The notes under the pieces were generated by a model, which saw only the letters and a list, made by a program, of their open reading frames with translations, did not search any database and was not told the DNA's origin. A program made the translations under genes and the position numbers. Below are positions 31,976-43,845 of a stretch of 64,000 bases of DNA, one piece after another. The DNA comes from Alligator mississippiensis (Eukaryota > Chordata > Crocodylia > Alligatoridae): the NCBI RefSeq assembly GCF_030867095.1, contig NC_081828.1:204561978-204625977 (forward strand), in the 5' to 3' direction. Each line of letters starts with the position of its first letter. The stretch's first letter is position 1.

Positions 31976-33839
31976 TGGAAAGATGTCATGGCAAAGAGAG
32001 CAAAATCCAATAACAGAAAGAAACTGGAGCAAAGAATAACTAAAAGAAAATTAAAAGTACAAATTTCCGTTCTGAAAATGAAGACCATGCTGCTTCTTGT
32101 AAGTCTGGGACCACTGAGAGAATCTAAGTAATTCCCAAGGATTGACTTGGAAAGGGATAAATGCTAATCAAAAAATAAATAAAGTATTTATATGGTGCAC
32201 AGAGCTGTAACTGGGGCAGTGCTGGTTTGCACTAGCTAAAGATTAGTCCACTAAGGCTGGTTAATAGATCGCATATGATTTGTGGAGCCCCACAAACACT
32301 TGGCAACTCCCCCTCCACCAAGATGTGAGTGGTGTATGTGGGGAGGGGAGTGCTGGAAGAGAGGAGAACTGGCCCAGATCCCTAGTGGCTAGAGATGGGA
32401 GAAAATCCCACCTCTGACTTCTTGCTGCCAGCCCCTCTCCCCAGTGAAGGAGAGTGGCCTTCTAGAGGAGGAGGATAGCTCTACCCAAAAAAGGGACAGA
32501 ATTGCTTCTGGAGAGGAGAGAGGTAACGGTATGTGTTGTGCTGCTGTTGGATGGAGCAGGTTCAAATATAGCCTGAATTTGGGTTTCCTCATTAATTTCC
32601 TCATTAAGGAATGAACCAAAAACAAGCTGGGGGACTGATCATATAGTCAAGCCAAGGGGAAGCCTAGATCCAACAGATAAGTCCTACCCAGCATAGAGAA
32701 GGATGCAGAATTCATAAAAGTTTGAACAAGAATAGTCCTTTCTCTGAAGCGAGCATGTATCGAACACAGCAATTTGCAACCTCAAGCAAAGAACAAAAAA
32801 CAACCAAAAATCTTTGCCTAAGCTAAGATACAGCCCAGTAAAACACAGAGCACACAGTTCTGTCTAGCTTAAAATAGGACGTAACAAGCCAAAAAGACAA
32901 GAGAAAGCCTTGCATAAACCCTGCATAATCCCAAGGGCAGGTATTCAGGAAGTCCTTCTTGGGGAATCAGCAGGTGGTCTTATGTGTTGGAAGATCCCAG
33001 AGGCCTCACCTCTACTTGGGTTTTTACAGGTGCACTTGCACCCCCTTCCCCCCCTTGGGTGCCTTGACATTAGCATGCTTGTCACCTATAGCACCTTTGG
33101 CAGGACTCTCATGCATTCAGTGTCTTGTCTCTGCTTAGGCGTTCCAGGCTCCCACCTTGTGCAGGTTCTGCTTTATCATGGAAGTGTTGTTCTCTGCTTT
33201 CTTCTTTCTTTGGTTACACCAGCCCAAGCAGTCTGGGGACCCTCTCCTGTTCCCTTAACTCTGTCTCCAGCACATACATGTGATGACTGTGCCAGGTCTT
33301 TGCCAACACCTCTCATCTCTCAGTCTGATCCTGCAGGACTTGGCCCTGTGCTCACATGTGGCAGGGCCCCAGTTCTTCCTGCTCCGGTTCCCCAGCCTCT
33401 TCCCTCTCCCCCAGGGCCTGGCAGAGCTGAGGGGAATGATACCCCCTCCTCCTCCCCTCATCAACTGCTTGCCTCAGTCTCTGCCAGAGGTGGGAGGGGG
33501 TGGAGTCTGCTGACCTCCTGCCCGCCCTCTGCCAAGCCGACCCTGGCTGCGATCCCATGCCAGTGGGAGATAAACCCTCTCCCTCCCCTCCCCTCCTCCT
33601 GATCCTGCCTGCTCAAGCCCCCTGCCCCCTCTGCTCATGTGGAGGAAAAGTCTGGCAGGGGCTGCCCCCACATCCCCTAGGCAGACCCAACTGTGGTCCC
33701 CAGCCAGATTTACCACCCCCACCTCCTTGTTAGCCAGCTCTCACTGCTTCAGCTAGCCAACCCTGCTCTCTGGTGCAGATAGCACAAGCCCAACCCAGGG
33801 CTTCAAAGCATCCTGGGATGCTGGGGGCTTGTGATTTAA
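31976..33839. other. Unassigned, including a C-rich block
   Basis: 32900-33740 is pyrimidine-rich with long but featureless open frames on both strands (plus 32910-33602). No domain, splice context or codon pattern supports a gene. Confidence 0.4.
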
Positions 33840-34035
33840 CTTGAACCAGGAAGGGATCTGGGACCAAAGTTTCATAAGCCAGTTTGACCTCAATCAGTTA
33901 AGTCTGATACTACATTCAACCAAGTTTATCTTAAACCAATTTCAGACATTTTGAAACTGGTTTATGCTCATGGAACTTCTGTTCGGTTACAGGCTTAAAC
34001 CAGTTTCTGATCACTTAAACCAGTTTGTGTAACTT
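33840..34035. mobile_element. Possible MITE with repeated AACCAGTTT motifs
   Basis: Several direct and inverted copies of TTAAACCAGTTT / AAACTGGTTTA lie within 200 bases, suggesting the end of a non-autonomous DNA transposon. No defined ends. Confidence 0.35.
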
Positions 34036-34749
34036 CTGTCCTTAGCCAGGGCAATTCAGCACAGAATGGGACTTATTTCTCTGCACTGCACTGCATCCAG
34101 TACAGGCGCCTGCAGGAAGCAAGAGGGTTGCCTGTTTGGGGAAAAAAGAGATTACAGATAGGGAGGACTCCTTGAATGAGTGTATTAAACCATATCTTTA
34201 GATGTTGGGAACTCAGTGCATTTTATTACCATATTTATTTGCATATCACATACCCTGAAAAAAGACATCTGCCTTGTTAGGTGCATACCACGTGCCCCAG
34301 AAAAACACGTGCCTTGTTTTGGGAAGGCAGATTGTAAAGAAAAAGAGTTTTCCTTGAAAAAAGTGGGTGGAAAGAGGGCAAGTGGGCAGAATATTTCTTG
34401 CCACTGCAGATGCTACAGGCTTCCTCCATGAGGAGCAGAGATGGGATCTGCTCATCAGCCTCACTCTTCCCTGTGAGTGAGACAGCTGCTGCAACAACTA
34501 CAGTCACAGCCTTATGGTATGTTGAGGGATGCTGCAAAAGCCTTAAGTGGCGGTGAGAGGGTTAAACCATCTCACAGAAAGGGGAAGGAGAGTGAGGCTG
34601 AGGAGGGGAATCCTGCCCCAGATGTCCTAAGCTACCTGGTCCTGTGGAAATCAGGTTCCTTCTTTAAAACCTGTGCCCCAATTTTGACATGCACCAAGTG
34701 TGTGTAGTATGGGAATAAATACAGCATTGCTGGAGTGGATGTGCATGTA

Positions 34750-35040
34750 GGGCAGTGGTTTGCAGCTTTTGTACGCTCCAGGCACTCACGGTTAGACTCA
34801 AGGCACTCCTTGGAAAGCTTCTAGCTTTTGCTTGTTTTTTGACAACAGAGAAATCCTAGAGCAATTCTTCTGTTGCAGAAAGCTCAGAAAGACCACAACA
34901 AGTTAGGATGTTTTTTGACACTGCAGATTCCTATTTGAAATCTCTGGGTTTATCTTGCAAATTGTGTGCAGATGCTTGCACCCTGTGGCACTCTTAAATG
35001 GATCTCCTAGGGACTTCTAAGGATCCCCTTAGACTAACAG
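34750..35040. mobile_element. Possible hAT-like repeat
   Basis: Starts GGGCAGTGGTTTGCAGCTTT, of CAGTGGTT hAT-end type, and shares the TGGCACTC theme of the MITE at 15550. The right end near 35040 is uncertain. Confidence 0.35.
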
Positions 35041-36089
35041 AGAATTTGTCTATGCCCAGAAAAAAGTACTGGCTTATATTTGAGTGTGGTATTTATGTCT
35101 GGGTTTAAATCTAGCTTTCTCAAAAAGCTGTAGTAGTGAACCAAGGGGTTTGGGCTGTATGGGAGGCAAGTAGGGTTTTCTCAGGCTTGGGTTTTGAGAT
35201 CCACTTAAACTCAGCTGGCTCGTTTTACAGACAGATATATGTCTTAAAGATGAACACAGTTGTATAACTATGTACTTGTAAGGCATCAATCTTTTAAGAT
35301 CCTATTTGAAGTGACAAGTTCAGTTGTTGCATCAAGAAGCTCATCTAATATGGCATGTTCTAAAATCCCTAGAAACACAAAATAGTGAAATATGACATAC
35401 TATGCATGCAAGCAAACAAGAAGAGAAGCCTGAAGACATTTGATGTCACTAAATTCAAAATGCAAATTCAAACTCCTTTGTTTTATCCTACAATGTATTA
35501 CAACCAGTTACAAGAAATCTCTAGTACAGCTGCTATGACGTGACAGAAAGAGAGTTTATCATAATAAAATAATTTAAAAAAGTGATTTGCCTTGTAGAAA
35601 AAAGGGATTTACTGTAGGGGTGACTTCTGCACTTATATCCCTTTGGGCATCCTGGAAGGAATTGCTTGACACATCTGACACCATCCATTGTAATTTGAAG
35701 GGATTGTTTTGTATTGCCAAGGACAGTCAGATTTCTAAAGTACAGTATCCTTGTTTGCATGGGGTTTTGATTGGCTTTATGCTATGTACTCTTGAGAATT
35801 AGTGGGGTTACAGCCAGCCATAATTGCACTAATCCAAGGGCTCTCATGGATCCGAGCTTACGCGTGAATGCCATTATCTTCAATACAGCCAGAGTTCAGT
35901 GCATACAAGGTATTGCTCTGGTCGTGTCAGTGAGATAAAGGCGCATGAGGCTAAAATGAAAAATTGCATAATATAAACACTGTTTCCTCTCCTATACATC
36001 TTTTGCCTGATTTCTCTTGGTTACACTGCCATAAATACTGAATAATTGCATTGGAGCTAATGGAATTATACTGTGGTAAAATCAGTGCC
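35041..36089. other. AT-rich DNA, nothing recognised
   Basis: No gene or nameable repeat. Confidence 0.45.
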
Positions 36090-36440
36090 AGTGGGAGCAT
36101 CTGTCTACATGTACTACTGATGCGCTTTAGGCTTACTGCGCAGTAGGAGCACCTTTACACGTGCTCCAGGGGTGAGGTGGGGGTGGCACTTTAATTAGAG
36201 CAGCTCCAAAAGCTGTTCTAATTAAAGTACGGCAGCATCTCTTGTTTCAGCATCCCTGTGCTTGAAAATGGTGGTGGGGGTGCTTGAACTAAAGCTTGTT
36301 GGACAAGCCTTAGTTCAAGCACCACCACCAGCATTTTGAAGCATGGGAACACTGGTACAAGAGATATAGGAGGCTACTGGAGTGCCATAATTACCCCATA
36401 TACCCTGTTGGGAGTAGATTCACTCTCAATGGGAGCAGCC
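36090..36440. mobile_element. Palindromic MITE, second copy
   Basis: Left part GGGAGCATCTGTCTACATGT, then CTTTAATTAGAGCAGCTCC. The central foldback (AACTAAAGCTTGTTGGACAAGCCTTAGTT) has GAAAATGGTGGTGG and CCACCACCAGCATTTTGAA arms, as at 22578. The right end is altered or lost. Confidence 0.55.
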
Positions 36441-36969
36441 TGGTACAGGGCTGCTCCTGTCCTGCTCTGTCCCCCTGGAGCAGGCAGAGGGAGCTCCAGG
36501 CACAAGTGGAGAAAAGCAGCATGGGATTACAGCACAGTGGGACTAATAAAACCCAACTCGTCATTTATGCCTTTCCAGTGTTGTTCTTTTCAAGGTACAT
36601 CTTTTACTTTACAATATCATCTGCATTATACATGAGCCTGGCATCCTTTTTCTTGTATTGCTGACTAGAGCTGGCTGGACATATTCTGATGAAACAAGGC
36701 CCTGTCCGAAAATGCCAGTTCATTTAAAAAAAAGGTTTTGTTCAAAATACCTTGTTTGACAGACTTTTGAAAAATCTAAGGCCTGGTCTCCTGGCAGGGA
36801 GCTTCCCACTGGAAGCTGTGGGAGCTCCTCTTGCAGCGGTTCTTCAGCACCCACATGCACCTGCAGGAGAGACTCAGTGACTCTGTAGGAGCAGCCTGCT
36901 GTGTCCACAAAGATGACAGATTGTAGGAAGAGGTAGTTCTCTGCATTAGTCTGAAGTCAGCCAGAAAGC

Positions 36970-37165
36970 ATGGTAGATATGCACCTTTGTAGACTAACTA
37001 AATAAGCTATATATAGAGAGCGCAAGGTTTTGTAAAACCCAACTTCACTTCATCAGATACTGTATCGGATGAAGGGAACTTGGCTCATGAAAGTTCATGC
37101 TCTCTCTATATCTCTAATTTATATATATCTTAGTTAATCTATAAAGGTGCATATCCACCTTTCCT
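36970..37165. mobile_element. Long foldback of two Penelope-like 3' tails
   Basis: Left arm 36975-37060 and right arm 37064-37155 are inverted copies of one tail: GATATGCACCTTT, CTAACTAA, TATATATAGAGAG, AACCCAACTTC and TTCATCAGATAC at left, with each block complemented at right. The junction is TACTGTATCGGATGAAG. Similarity between arms is high, so pairing is nearly continuous. Confidence 0.7.
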
Positions 37166-37249
37166 TCAAACTCTAGGAAGATACCAGGAAAAGAATACCA
37201 GAGTTAGCAGGGATGGTTGTGATTATACAGTCAATCCCTTGTCATTCAT

Positions 37250-37630
37250 TGAGTTACAGGCCAGAAGGAACTGTTGTCATATTATCTGACCTTCTGTATA
37301 ACACAGGCTGAAGAATTTCCCCCACTTGTCACTGTATTGAGGATCAGTAAATTGTTTGACTAAAGTATATCTTTTGGAAAGGCATCTTCTCCTGAAAATG
37401 TTAAGAGCTGAAGAATTCCCATGTCTTTTGACAGTTTCTTCTAGTGGTCACTCCCTCTCGTTATTCAAGTTAGAAATAAAGCATAAATACATATGTCTGG
37501 TTTCAGTTTCTTGCTGTCGGTTCTTGTTATGCCCTTCTCTGCTATGTTAAAGAGACGATTAGTACCTGCTATTTTCATGAAGGTACTTATATGCTGTAAT
37601 CAAGTCACCATCTGATTTTTACAAGCTAAC
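37250..37630 (-). mobile_element. Old CR1 LINE, 3' part
   Basis: Old CR1 on minus with 3' end GTTACAGGCCAGAAGGAACT, then CTGACCTTCTGTATAACACA. Further in are GGTTCTTGTTATGCCCTTCT and GGTACTTATATGCTGTAATC. It continues at 38849 after an LTR insertion. Confidence 0.75.
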
Positions 37631-38843
37631 TGTGGAGGGAGAAAGGGTGGAACCCGAAGACAACCTGCCCTTGTCACTTACCTTAGATGGACACGGAGGA
37701 GGACACGGCATGAAAAAAGGCTTAGGAGGACACAGGCATGAAACAGGGCTCAGTATAGCACTTCCCAAGTTGCTGTCTCCTCCGGATTGGCAGCTGGTGA
37801 GCCTGGAAAGGTATCTCCAGCTCTGGAGGGTCCACCAGGGAGAGTCAGGAGCATCATGCTGGAAAAGTCGCCGGAGGACTTTCCTGTGGGGAACATCGTG
37901 CAGTCAGCGGCAGCAAAGGTACATGGGCTGCACATTTGGGTGATTGGAGTATCACTTGGGACCGAGGATGCTGCAACGATGGTGCAAACTCTGCGGGACA
38001 GGCACGTGTAAAAAAGATTCGGGTAAGATGTGGCCAGGATGAGCCAAGAACAAGGGAAGGGCCTCTGGGGATAGGAACCAGTTAAGTGGGGTTTGCCCTC
38101 CCCTTAAGGACTGTGTTGGGTGTGGGAAGGAGGCCTCTCAGAGAAGTTGGTCTCTCTTGTAGAAACTGGTATTCAAATCCTACAGGATGCAGCCCAGAAG
38201 AGGCTAACTTTTTTCTGTTGAGGGTGTTGGATTGATTCAGGAGGGAAACTGCCTGGAGGGAGTTACCTTCCCTCTAGGGAATTGAGATTTCCTAATACTG
38301 AACCAGTCCAGACAGGCTGGCATCACCTACGGGACTGAAAAATTAATACCTGAAGGGGAACACTTGGATGTTTGCTATTTGTGTTTTGTGCAAGGTTGGA
38401 CCTCTCATTTCTTGCTTTGTTTTTCCCATATTCCTGGTTCTTTTCAGTGAGACTGGTAGAGGGGCTCTGACTGACCTAATTTGCTCAGGTGGGTGAGGGC
38501 CAATCTAAAATAACAAGTGCAGGAGTTAATTCAACTTCAGGCAAGTGGTGGCAGTAGAAGCAGGGGAGGGCTGGATTCTGCTCCCTCTCCTGTCCAAAAT
38601 ACCATCCAGCATCAAGAAGGTGGTAAGGGTGAGGTGTAGGGGAAGCAAGTTCCAAGAAGAGACTTAGCCAGCCTAAAGCGTCACTCAGAGAATTGGTTTC
38701 CCAGTAAGGGAAAAAAACAGAATCATAGCGGATGAGAGGGAAACACCCCAGAGCATCTGAGTGACACTGTGGGTGCCCCCCCTGTCATCACTTAACAGAA
38801 GGACATCAGGCTGAAAGGGATCTAGGCCCTATAATACCTAACA
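37631..38843 (+). mobile_element. Solo LTR, family C
   Basis: LTR fossil, 1213 bp, starting TGTGGAGGGA and ending TAATACCTAACA, with a perfect 5-bp duplication CTAAC (37626-37630, 38844-38848). It splits an old CR1 whose two halves join cleanly when it is removed. Its start resembles family A (TGTGGCAGGG). Strand is assigned by that resemblance only. No internal retroviral genes. It is younger than the CR1 it interrupts. Confidence 0.8.
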
Positions 38844-38848
38844 CTAAC

Positions 38849-39180
38849 TCATCTTTCCAGCTCTCGGATCATTTTTATGCCTCCTGTTTGCACTCTCTCC
38901 AATTTGTTAATGTTTTAGAAAGTATATTGAAACAGAAACTTCATGCAGTATTTTAAGAGTAGTTTCACCAATGTCGTATATTATCCCATGCCGCTATTCT
39001 CCTGTTTATACGTTCAAGAATTCTAGCAGCCTTTTTGCCACAACATCTCAGTGGAAGACTATGTTGTGATGTTAGTTCACTCGGAGCCCAAATTCTTTTC
39101 TACGCCTATTGCTTTCTAAGTTGCAAAGCCTATCCTGCATTTTTTGTTCCTAGGTAAATGGCCTTGCACTTAGCTATATT
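38849..39180 (-). mobile_element. Old CR1 LINE, continuation
   Basis: Resumes with CTTTCCAGCTCTCGGATCAT, then TTGCACTCTCTCCAATTTGT, CAGTATTTTAAGAGTAG (the minus of the tract encoding QLEY) and GCCTTGCACTTAG. Coding is fully decayed. Confidence 0.65.
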
Positions 39181-40954
39181 AAAATACCCTTTGACTGCAA
39201 GTCACTTTTGTGCTCCCATGAAAAGATCTAAGAAGTCACTTTTGTGCCCCCGTAAAAATGTTTATGGGTGTAAAAAAGCAAAAGCAAACAAACATCCACG
39301 CCCTTTGTTGAGCCACAAATGCCCGAATTTGTGGTCGCAAAAAAAGGGTAATATAAATGTGTGCTATTTTTGCAGCTGACATCTCTTTGTTTTAAGGTGG
39401 GAGACTCCAGGCAGCCCAGAAGGGAATTCCCAGGATGCACAGATTCATATCCTTGAAGCCCTAGGAGTGCCTGCCCAAGTTTTCTGAGGTGCACCTCAGT
39501 TCCAATTCGGGATGCTCTTCTGCAAGCAGAGAGATGTGGGATGCACCTTGGGGAATGGTGAGCCTTGGGCAGGTGCTCCCAGGGTGCCAGGGGCCCCATC
39601 TGGGTTTCCCAGATGCACCTCTGCAAGCGGGGAAATTCAGGGTTCCCCTGTTTGCAGACATTGGCTAGATTCAGTCTGCCAGGTACTTGCATCCAGCCCA
39701 TAGGCACCCACCAACGAATTGTACCCCACCCAGCCCTTCTGCCCATGACAGTGGGAGCAAGACACCCACATATATACCCCCACCCCCTACCAACATACCC
39801 TATTGCACCTCGCTCTCATTCTCATGGGTGGAAGGGCCTGGCCCAGCCATCAGCAGCTTCCAGGTAGCAGCTTCCAAGCTGCTGCAGCTGCTCCAGGGGG
39901 ACCTACTTGGTTTCCCCAGCATCCCACTCACTCTGGACAGCAGGTAGGAAAGCAATGTGGGTGGGGGCAGAGGCAGGGGGGAGCTGCAGCTGCATTGGGG
40001 CAGGGAGCCTGGGGCTGGGCCTGGTGGCAGCATGGAGCTCACACCCAGGGGGGTGGCAGGAGTGCAGAGCTCTATTGGGCAGGGTGTGGGTGTGAGGGAG
40101 GGTGGGGGGGGTGTAGGTAGGGTTTGAAATATGGGATGGCTTAGGGGGACTGAGCTCCCCATAAGATGAGAGCCCCCCCATAAAAGAAGAGTCCCCTATA
40201 AGCCCCCCAGTCTGCCCCACGCCTTTCTAAGCAGCTCAGGTGGTGGCAGTGGCTGCTTCCAGCTGCCACTGTTGCAGACCTCCCTAAGAGTCAGAGTGTC
40301 ATTCAGACCCTGAGTGTGGGGACCCCCCTACACACTCTTCCACATGGTGCACAGTCCCTGCTGCCAGTAGCAGCAACAGGCAAGGGCACTCAGGGTGCTC
40401 GTGCCTTGTGCAGACAGTGGTGTCTGGCAGTGCGTATCTCTTGCCAGTGCTGTGCGTGGAGGCAAGGAGCACAGCCTGCCTGACCCACCTGTATTGCAGG
40501 GGCTCTGCACAGTGCGTGTGCAGCTCCTGCACATGCACAACACCAAGGGAAGCCTCATGCTGGAGCTGGATGCTTTCCCTGCCCCCTACCACACAGGTCG
40601 TAGGACTCCATGTGGAAGCGAGGGCTGGGACCCCCCTCCACTTCTGGAAGAGTCCTGGGACCTTCACAGCAGGGGGTGGGGAAGTCAGCTAGCTCCAATG
40701 CGGGGCTTCCCCCAGTGCGGCACGAGGGCGGAAGCTGCACATGGGCTGCACAGAGCCCTTGTGATAGAGGCATCCCAAATTATCATCCTGACAACCTTTA
40801 CTCAGCTGCTGCCTAACCCCTATCTCTGATGTTCCCCTGACTCTTTGCATTCCTGGAACTTCCCAAGTCTTGGCAGAGCTAAGCAGCTCAGTGTCTAACT
40901 TACACCTAAGCCCACTGGGATTCAGCAATGAAGCATTCTTCTGCCAAAGTCCTT
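39181..40954. other. GC-variable DNA, no gene recognised
   Basis: Several 100-170 residue open frames occur on both strands (for example minus 39228-39746). They overlap each other and show no domain. 39420-39690 has short direct and inverted echoes (GATGCAC, GCAAGC, GGTGCACCTC), suggesting an old DNA transposon. Confidence 0.4.
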
Positions 40955-41235
40955 TAATGAAGCAGTTCTCAACCTTTTTGATCCTCCAACTGACCTCCAA
41001 CTCTTTCTACAGCCCTACAGTTCCCTTCCCTCCACCCCAAACTACAGCATATGGGCCCATGCCTCCCATCCTTCCTTCCATCCTTTCACTCCCAAAATCC
41101 TGTCTGCCTCCACCTTCATGGTCTGACTCCTTCCTTCCACCCACCAGAGGTCAGCCAACTCTTCTACATTGTAGCCATCTTTGTGGCATGTCCGTAGCTC
41201 CTCTGAACTCAGCAGTTGAGAACTACTGCTCTAAT
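40955..41235. mobile_element. hAT-type MITE
   Basis: Left AGCAGTTCTCAACCTTTTTG and right (minus) AGCAGTAGTTCTCAACTGC, the classical CAGTGGTTCTCAACC-type hAT end. Possible 8-bp duplication (TTTAATGA / TCTAATAG), imperfect. Confidence 0.55.
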
Positions 41236-41329
41236 AGGCCTAATTTAGAGAGCCTTGTCAGAAACTGCCTAACATACTGTCAGGGTTGGGATCCTTACTG
41301 AATGCAGTATCTTCTGCTTTCTTTTAAAC

Positions 41330-41773
41330 CAAGGGTGTCAAACTCACCCCTATGCCCTGGACCAGATCCAGCAACAAGGCTCCTCACAGGCCAGATCCAT
41401 GAGGCAAGCAGCTGCAGTGTGGTCAGGGGCAGTAGCAATGGGGGCAGCAATAGTGATAGTGGAAGCAACAATGGTGGGGCCAGTGGTGGAGGCAGTGGGG
41501 CAAGTGGCCACTTGCAATGGCAGAGGTGATGCAAGCAGTGGTGACAGCAGGACAAGCAGCTGTGGGACAAGCAGGGTTGTATCAACAGCCCTCGCTTGCA
41601 CCCTTGCTCCTGATGCCCATATCTAATGGGGCACTGGGGCCCCAGATTCTGTTGCAGTCCTCACCCCCTATGAGCTATTCCCCCAAATTCCCTGACTTGC
41701 TAGTAGCCCAGTAGGCTGCATAGAGTGGGCCCAAGGCCTGGATCCAGCCCATGGACTGTATGTTTGACACCCA
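41330..41773. mobile_element. hAT-type MITE with 8-bp duplication
   Basis: Ends CAAGGGTGTCAAACTCACC and (minus) TGGGTGTCAAACATACAG, flanked by ttttaaac (41322-41329) and ttttagac (41774-41781), matching at 7 of 8. The interior is rich in GGC/GCA-type triplets (GTGGTGGAGGCAGTGG), which produces spurious open frames on both strands. Confidence 0.8.
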
Positions 41774-41781
41774 TTTTAGAC

Positions 41782-43429
41782 CATATTTAGAGGAGAAGCC
41801 ACTATATAATTGCCTGGTGCCATATTTACTTATTTGCATGTTTCCCCTAAAATTAACCCTTCAAAATTGGGTTGCATGCCTGAAGTAGAGAAGCTGGCTT
41901 TCTTTGCTGGAATAGAAGAAGCATGTATAGTATTCTGTGCTCTAATGGCTACCAAGATGGCAGCTGCATCCCTCAGCCTTGACTCTAACGGAGTGCCTTG
42001 AGTATAAAAATGTTGAGCACCACTGCCCTATGGGTTATCTCCATGTGGAATTGAAGCTGTCGCTAATAGAAGTACTTGCCAATTCTCAGTCCTTTCAGAA
42101 CGATGAATTTTCAGTGCCTGCCCTTGCCCTGTGCACAGATCTGGGGGGCACATGCTCTCCCATGCTTACCCAGGAGTGCATGCAGCAGCTGGAGCTGCCT
42201 TTTCCCCATCATTGTGTCCCCCAAAATGAGCCACTTGTGGCTTTGTCTTGTGCCCCACCCAGCTGGCCAGCGCTTGTTGGCACCCCTTCACTTTGGCACC
42301 CAGGGTAGTCACCCCTCTTGCTCCCTTCTTGTTATGGCACTTGATGCAGAGGGGAAGCGGTGGAATGACAGTTTCCTATCCTGGTGCTGCTGATGGGATG
42401 CGATATCCTTCCTGAGCAGCCAGGGGGGATTGGCAATTTCTGCAAACTGATCAAGCCGGAGTGTTCTGGTTGCCTGCAGGAGGAGCTCTCACACTTTTCC
42501 TGCAATTTTCAGGTGTGGGGACATGTACAGAACTTAGTGCAAGGGCTCTCATCCTGGCCCTAACAGCAAAAAAAAAATGACTTCATTTATTCAGTGACTT
42601 CCCTTCTGCCTGGGGTCTAGGCAGAAGAGAAGCCCTTTACCAGGAGGAGGCAGGGGAGAAGGGAGTTAGAGAACTAGTCCCAGGCTGTTGGTGGAGTGGA
42701 TAATTAAAACTATTTTGGGGATGTCTAGTCAATTAATTATATTACTTAAAGAACTAATTTGATTGTCATTATTGGATAATTATATATTTAAATAGTGGAT
42801 TAAACATATACAAAGAATGATATTTTGTAATATAGAATGTGAGGTTGTTTTTTTTTAATATATAAGTATATAAAGTATAATTAACACACCAAGTTAGAGA
42901 GAGCTGTGCTTGGTTTAGTGTTTCCAGCAAGTGGTCAAAGGTGTAAAGATATTCTTGCATGTAAGGAAAACCTTGTGCAGAAGAGGAATACTTTGTGTTT
43001 CTTGGAGATTCATTGTCCATTTCCATTTCCACTTCCATTTTATAACTCTTAAACAGGAGAAAAATACAAGGGAAGGTTGGGAAAGTGAAGGGGAGAGAGA
43101 TAAGAGAGTACAAGGGAATAAGGGCTAGTCCTTTTTCTTAGTGGTGAGCAAAAAGGGTAAATGGAATCTCAATTTGAGCAGCCAGGGAAAAGCATAAGTT
43201 GTGTGTGTGATAAGGGCTGAGTTTTCAGCCTGACATTTTCACACACAGAAGGGAGTTAAAGCTAAGAGACAGACTGAAAATCATTTTCAGTACTTGTTTT
43301 TTTTTTTTAAACATGATTTTGGGGTGCAATTTGATATCATTTTTGATCTCCTGAGGTTGGGAATAATTGGATCTGTACACATATTAAAGCAGTCTATGCT
43401 GTTATTATTTATTTTCATTCTGGTAATAC
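41782..43429. other. Mostly unassigned; hAT-like end at 42008-42030
   Basis: Read on minus, TAGGGCAGTGGTGCTCAACA at about 42030 is a hAT-like end similar to the repeats at 27062 and 62312. Its partner was not found. The rest is unrecognised. Confidence 0.35.
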
Positions 43430-43537
43430 TAAGGAACCCGATTCCTGAGCCAGGATCTCATGGGCCAGGATTGTGCTAGGTGCTGTGCAAACACAGAACA
43501 AAAAGTCCCTGCCTCAAGGAACTCAGAATCTAAAGCT
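43430..43537. mobile_element. Ancient LINE (L2-like) tail
   Basis: GGATTGTGCTAGGTGCTGTG, ACACAGAACAAAAAGTCCCT, then TCAAGGAACTCAGAATCTAA. This is the widespread amniote relic in which 'gtgctaggtgctgt' precedes 'ccctgcc..aaggagct'. The family name is uncertain. Confidence 0.45.
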
Positions 43538-43539
43538 TC

Positions 43540-43845
43540 TTATACATGTGCTTGGACATGGGGGTAGGCATTTTAATTAGAGTCTTTCTTGCAGAGCTAT
43601 TCTAATCAAAACACCATAGTGTCATGTGTATTAAGCCTCTGCACATTTATAAATGGCTGCAGGATGCTTTAGCTAAAGCTCACTCAACAAGCTTTAGTAA
43701 TAGCACCTCAGTGGCCATTTTTAAACCTGCGGGAGTTTATACCATGATGCTGCAGTGATACTAGAAGAGCATTCTAATTAGTTCTAATCGAGTCTACTCT
43801 GACACATTCTAACTAGAACATGTTGAACACATGTATAGGCACCCG
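43540..43845. mobile_element. Palindromic MITE, third copy
   Basis: Ends CTTCTTATACATGTGCTTGG and (minus) GGGTGCCTATACATGTGTTC. The central foldback is AGCTAAAGCTCACTCAACAAGCTTTAGTA. Inserted directly after the ancient LINE tail. Flanks TAA and GAA are close to a TTA/TAA-type site. Confidence 0.6.

Noticed and set aside
32910-33602. 230-residue plus-strand open frame
   Set aside because: C-rich low-complexity composition, antisense frames also open, no domain or splice context.
39228-39746. 172-residue minus-strand open frame
   Set aside because: Overlaps several frames on both strands in repeat-like DNA; no domain.
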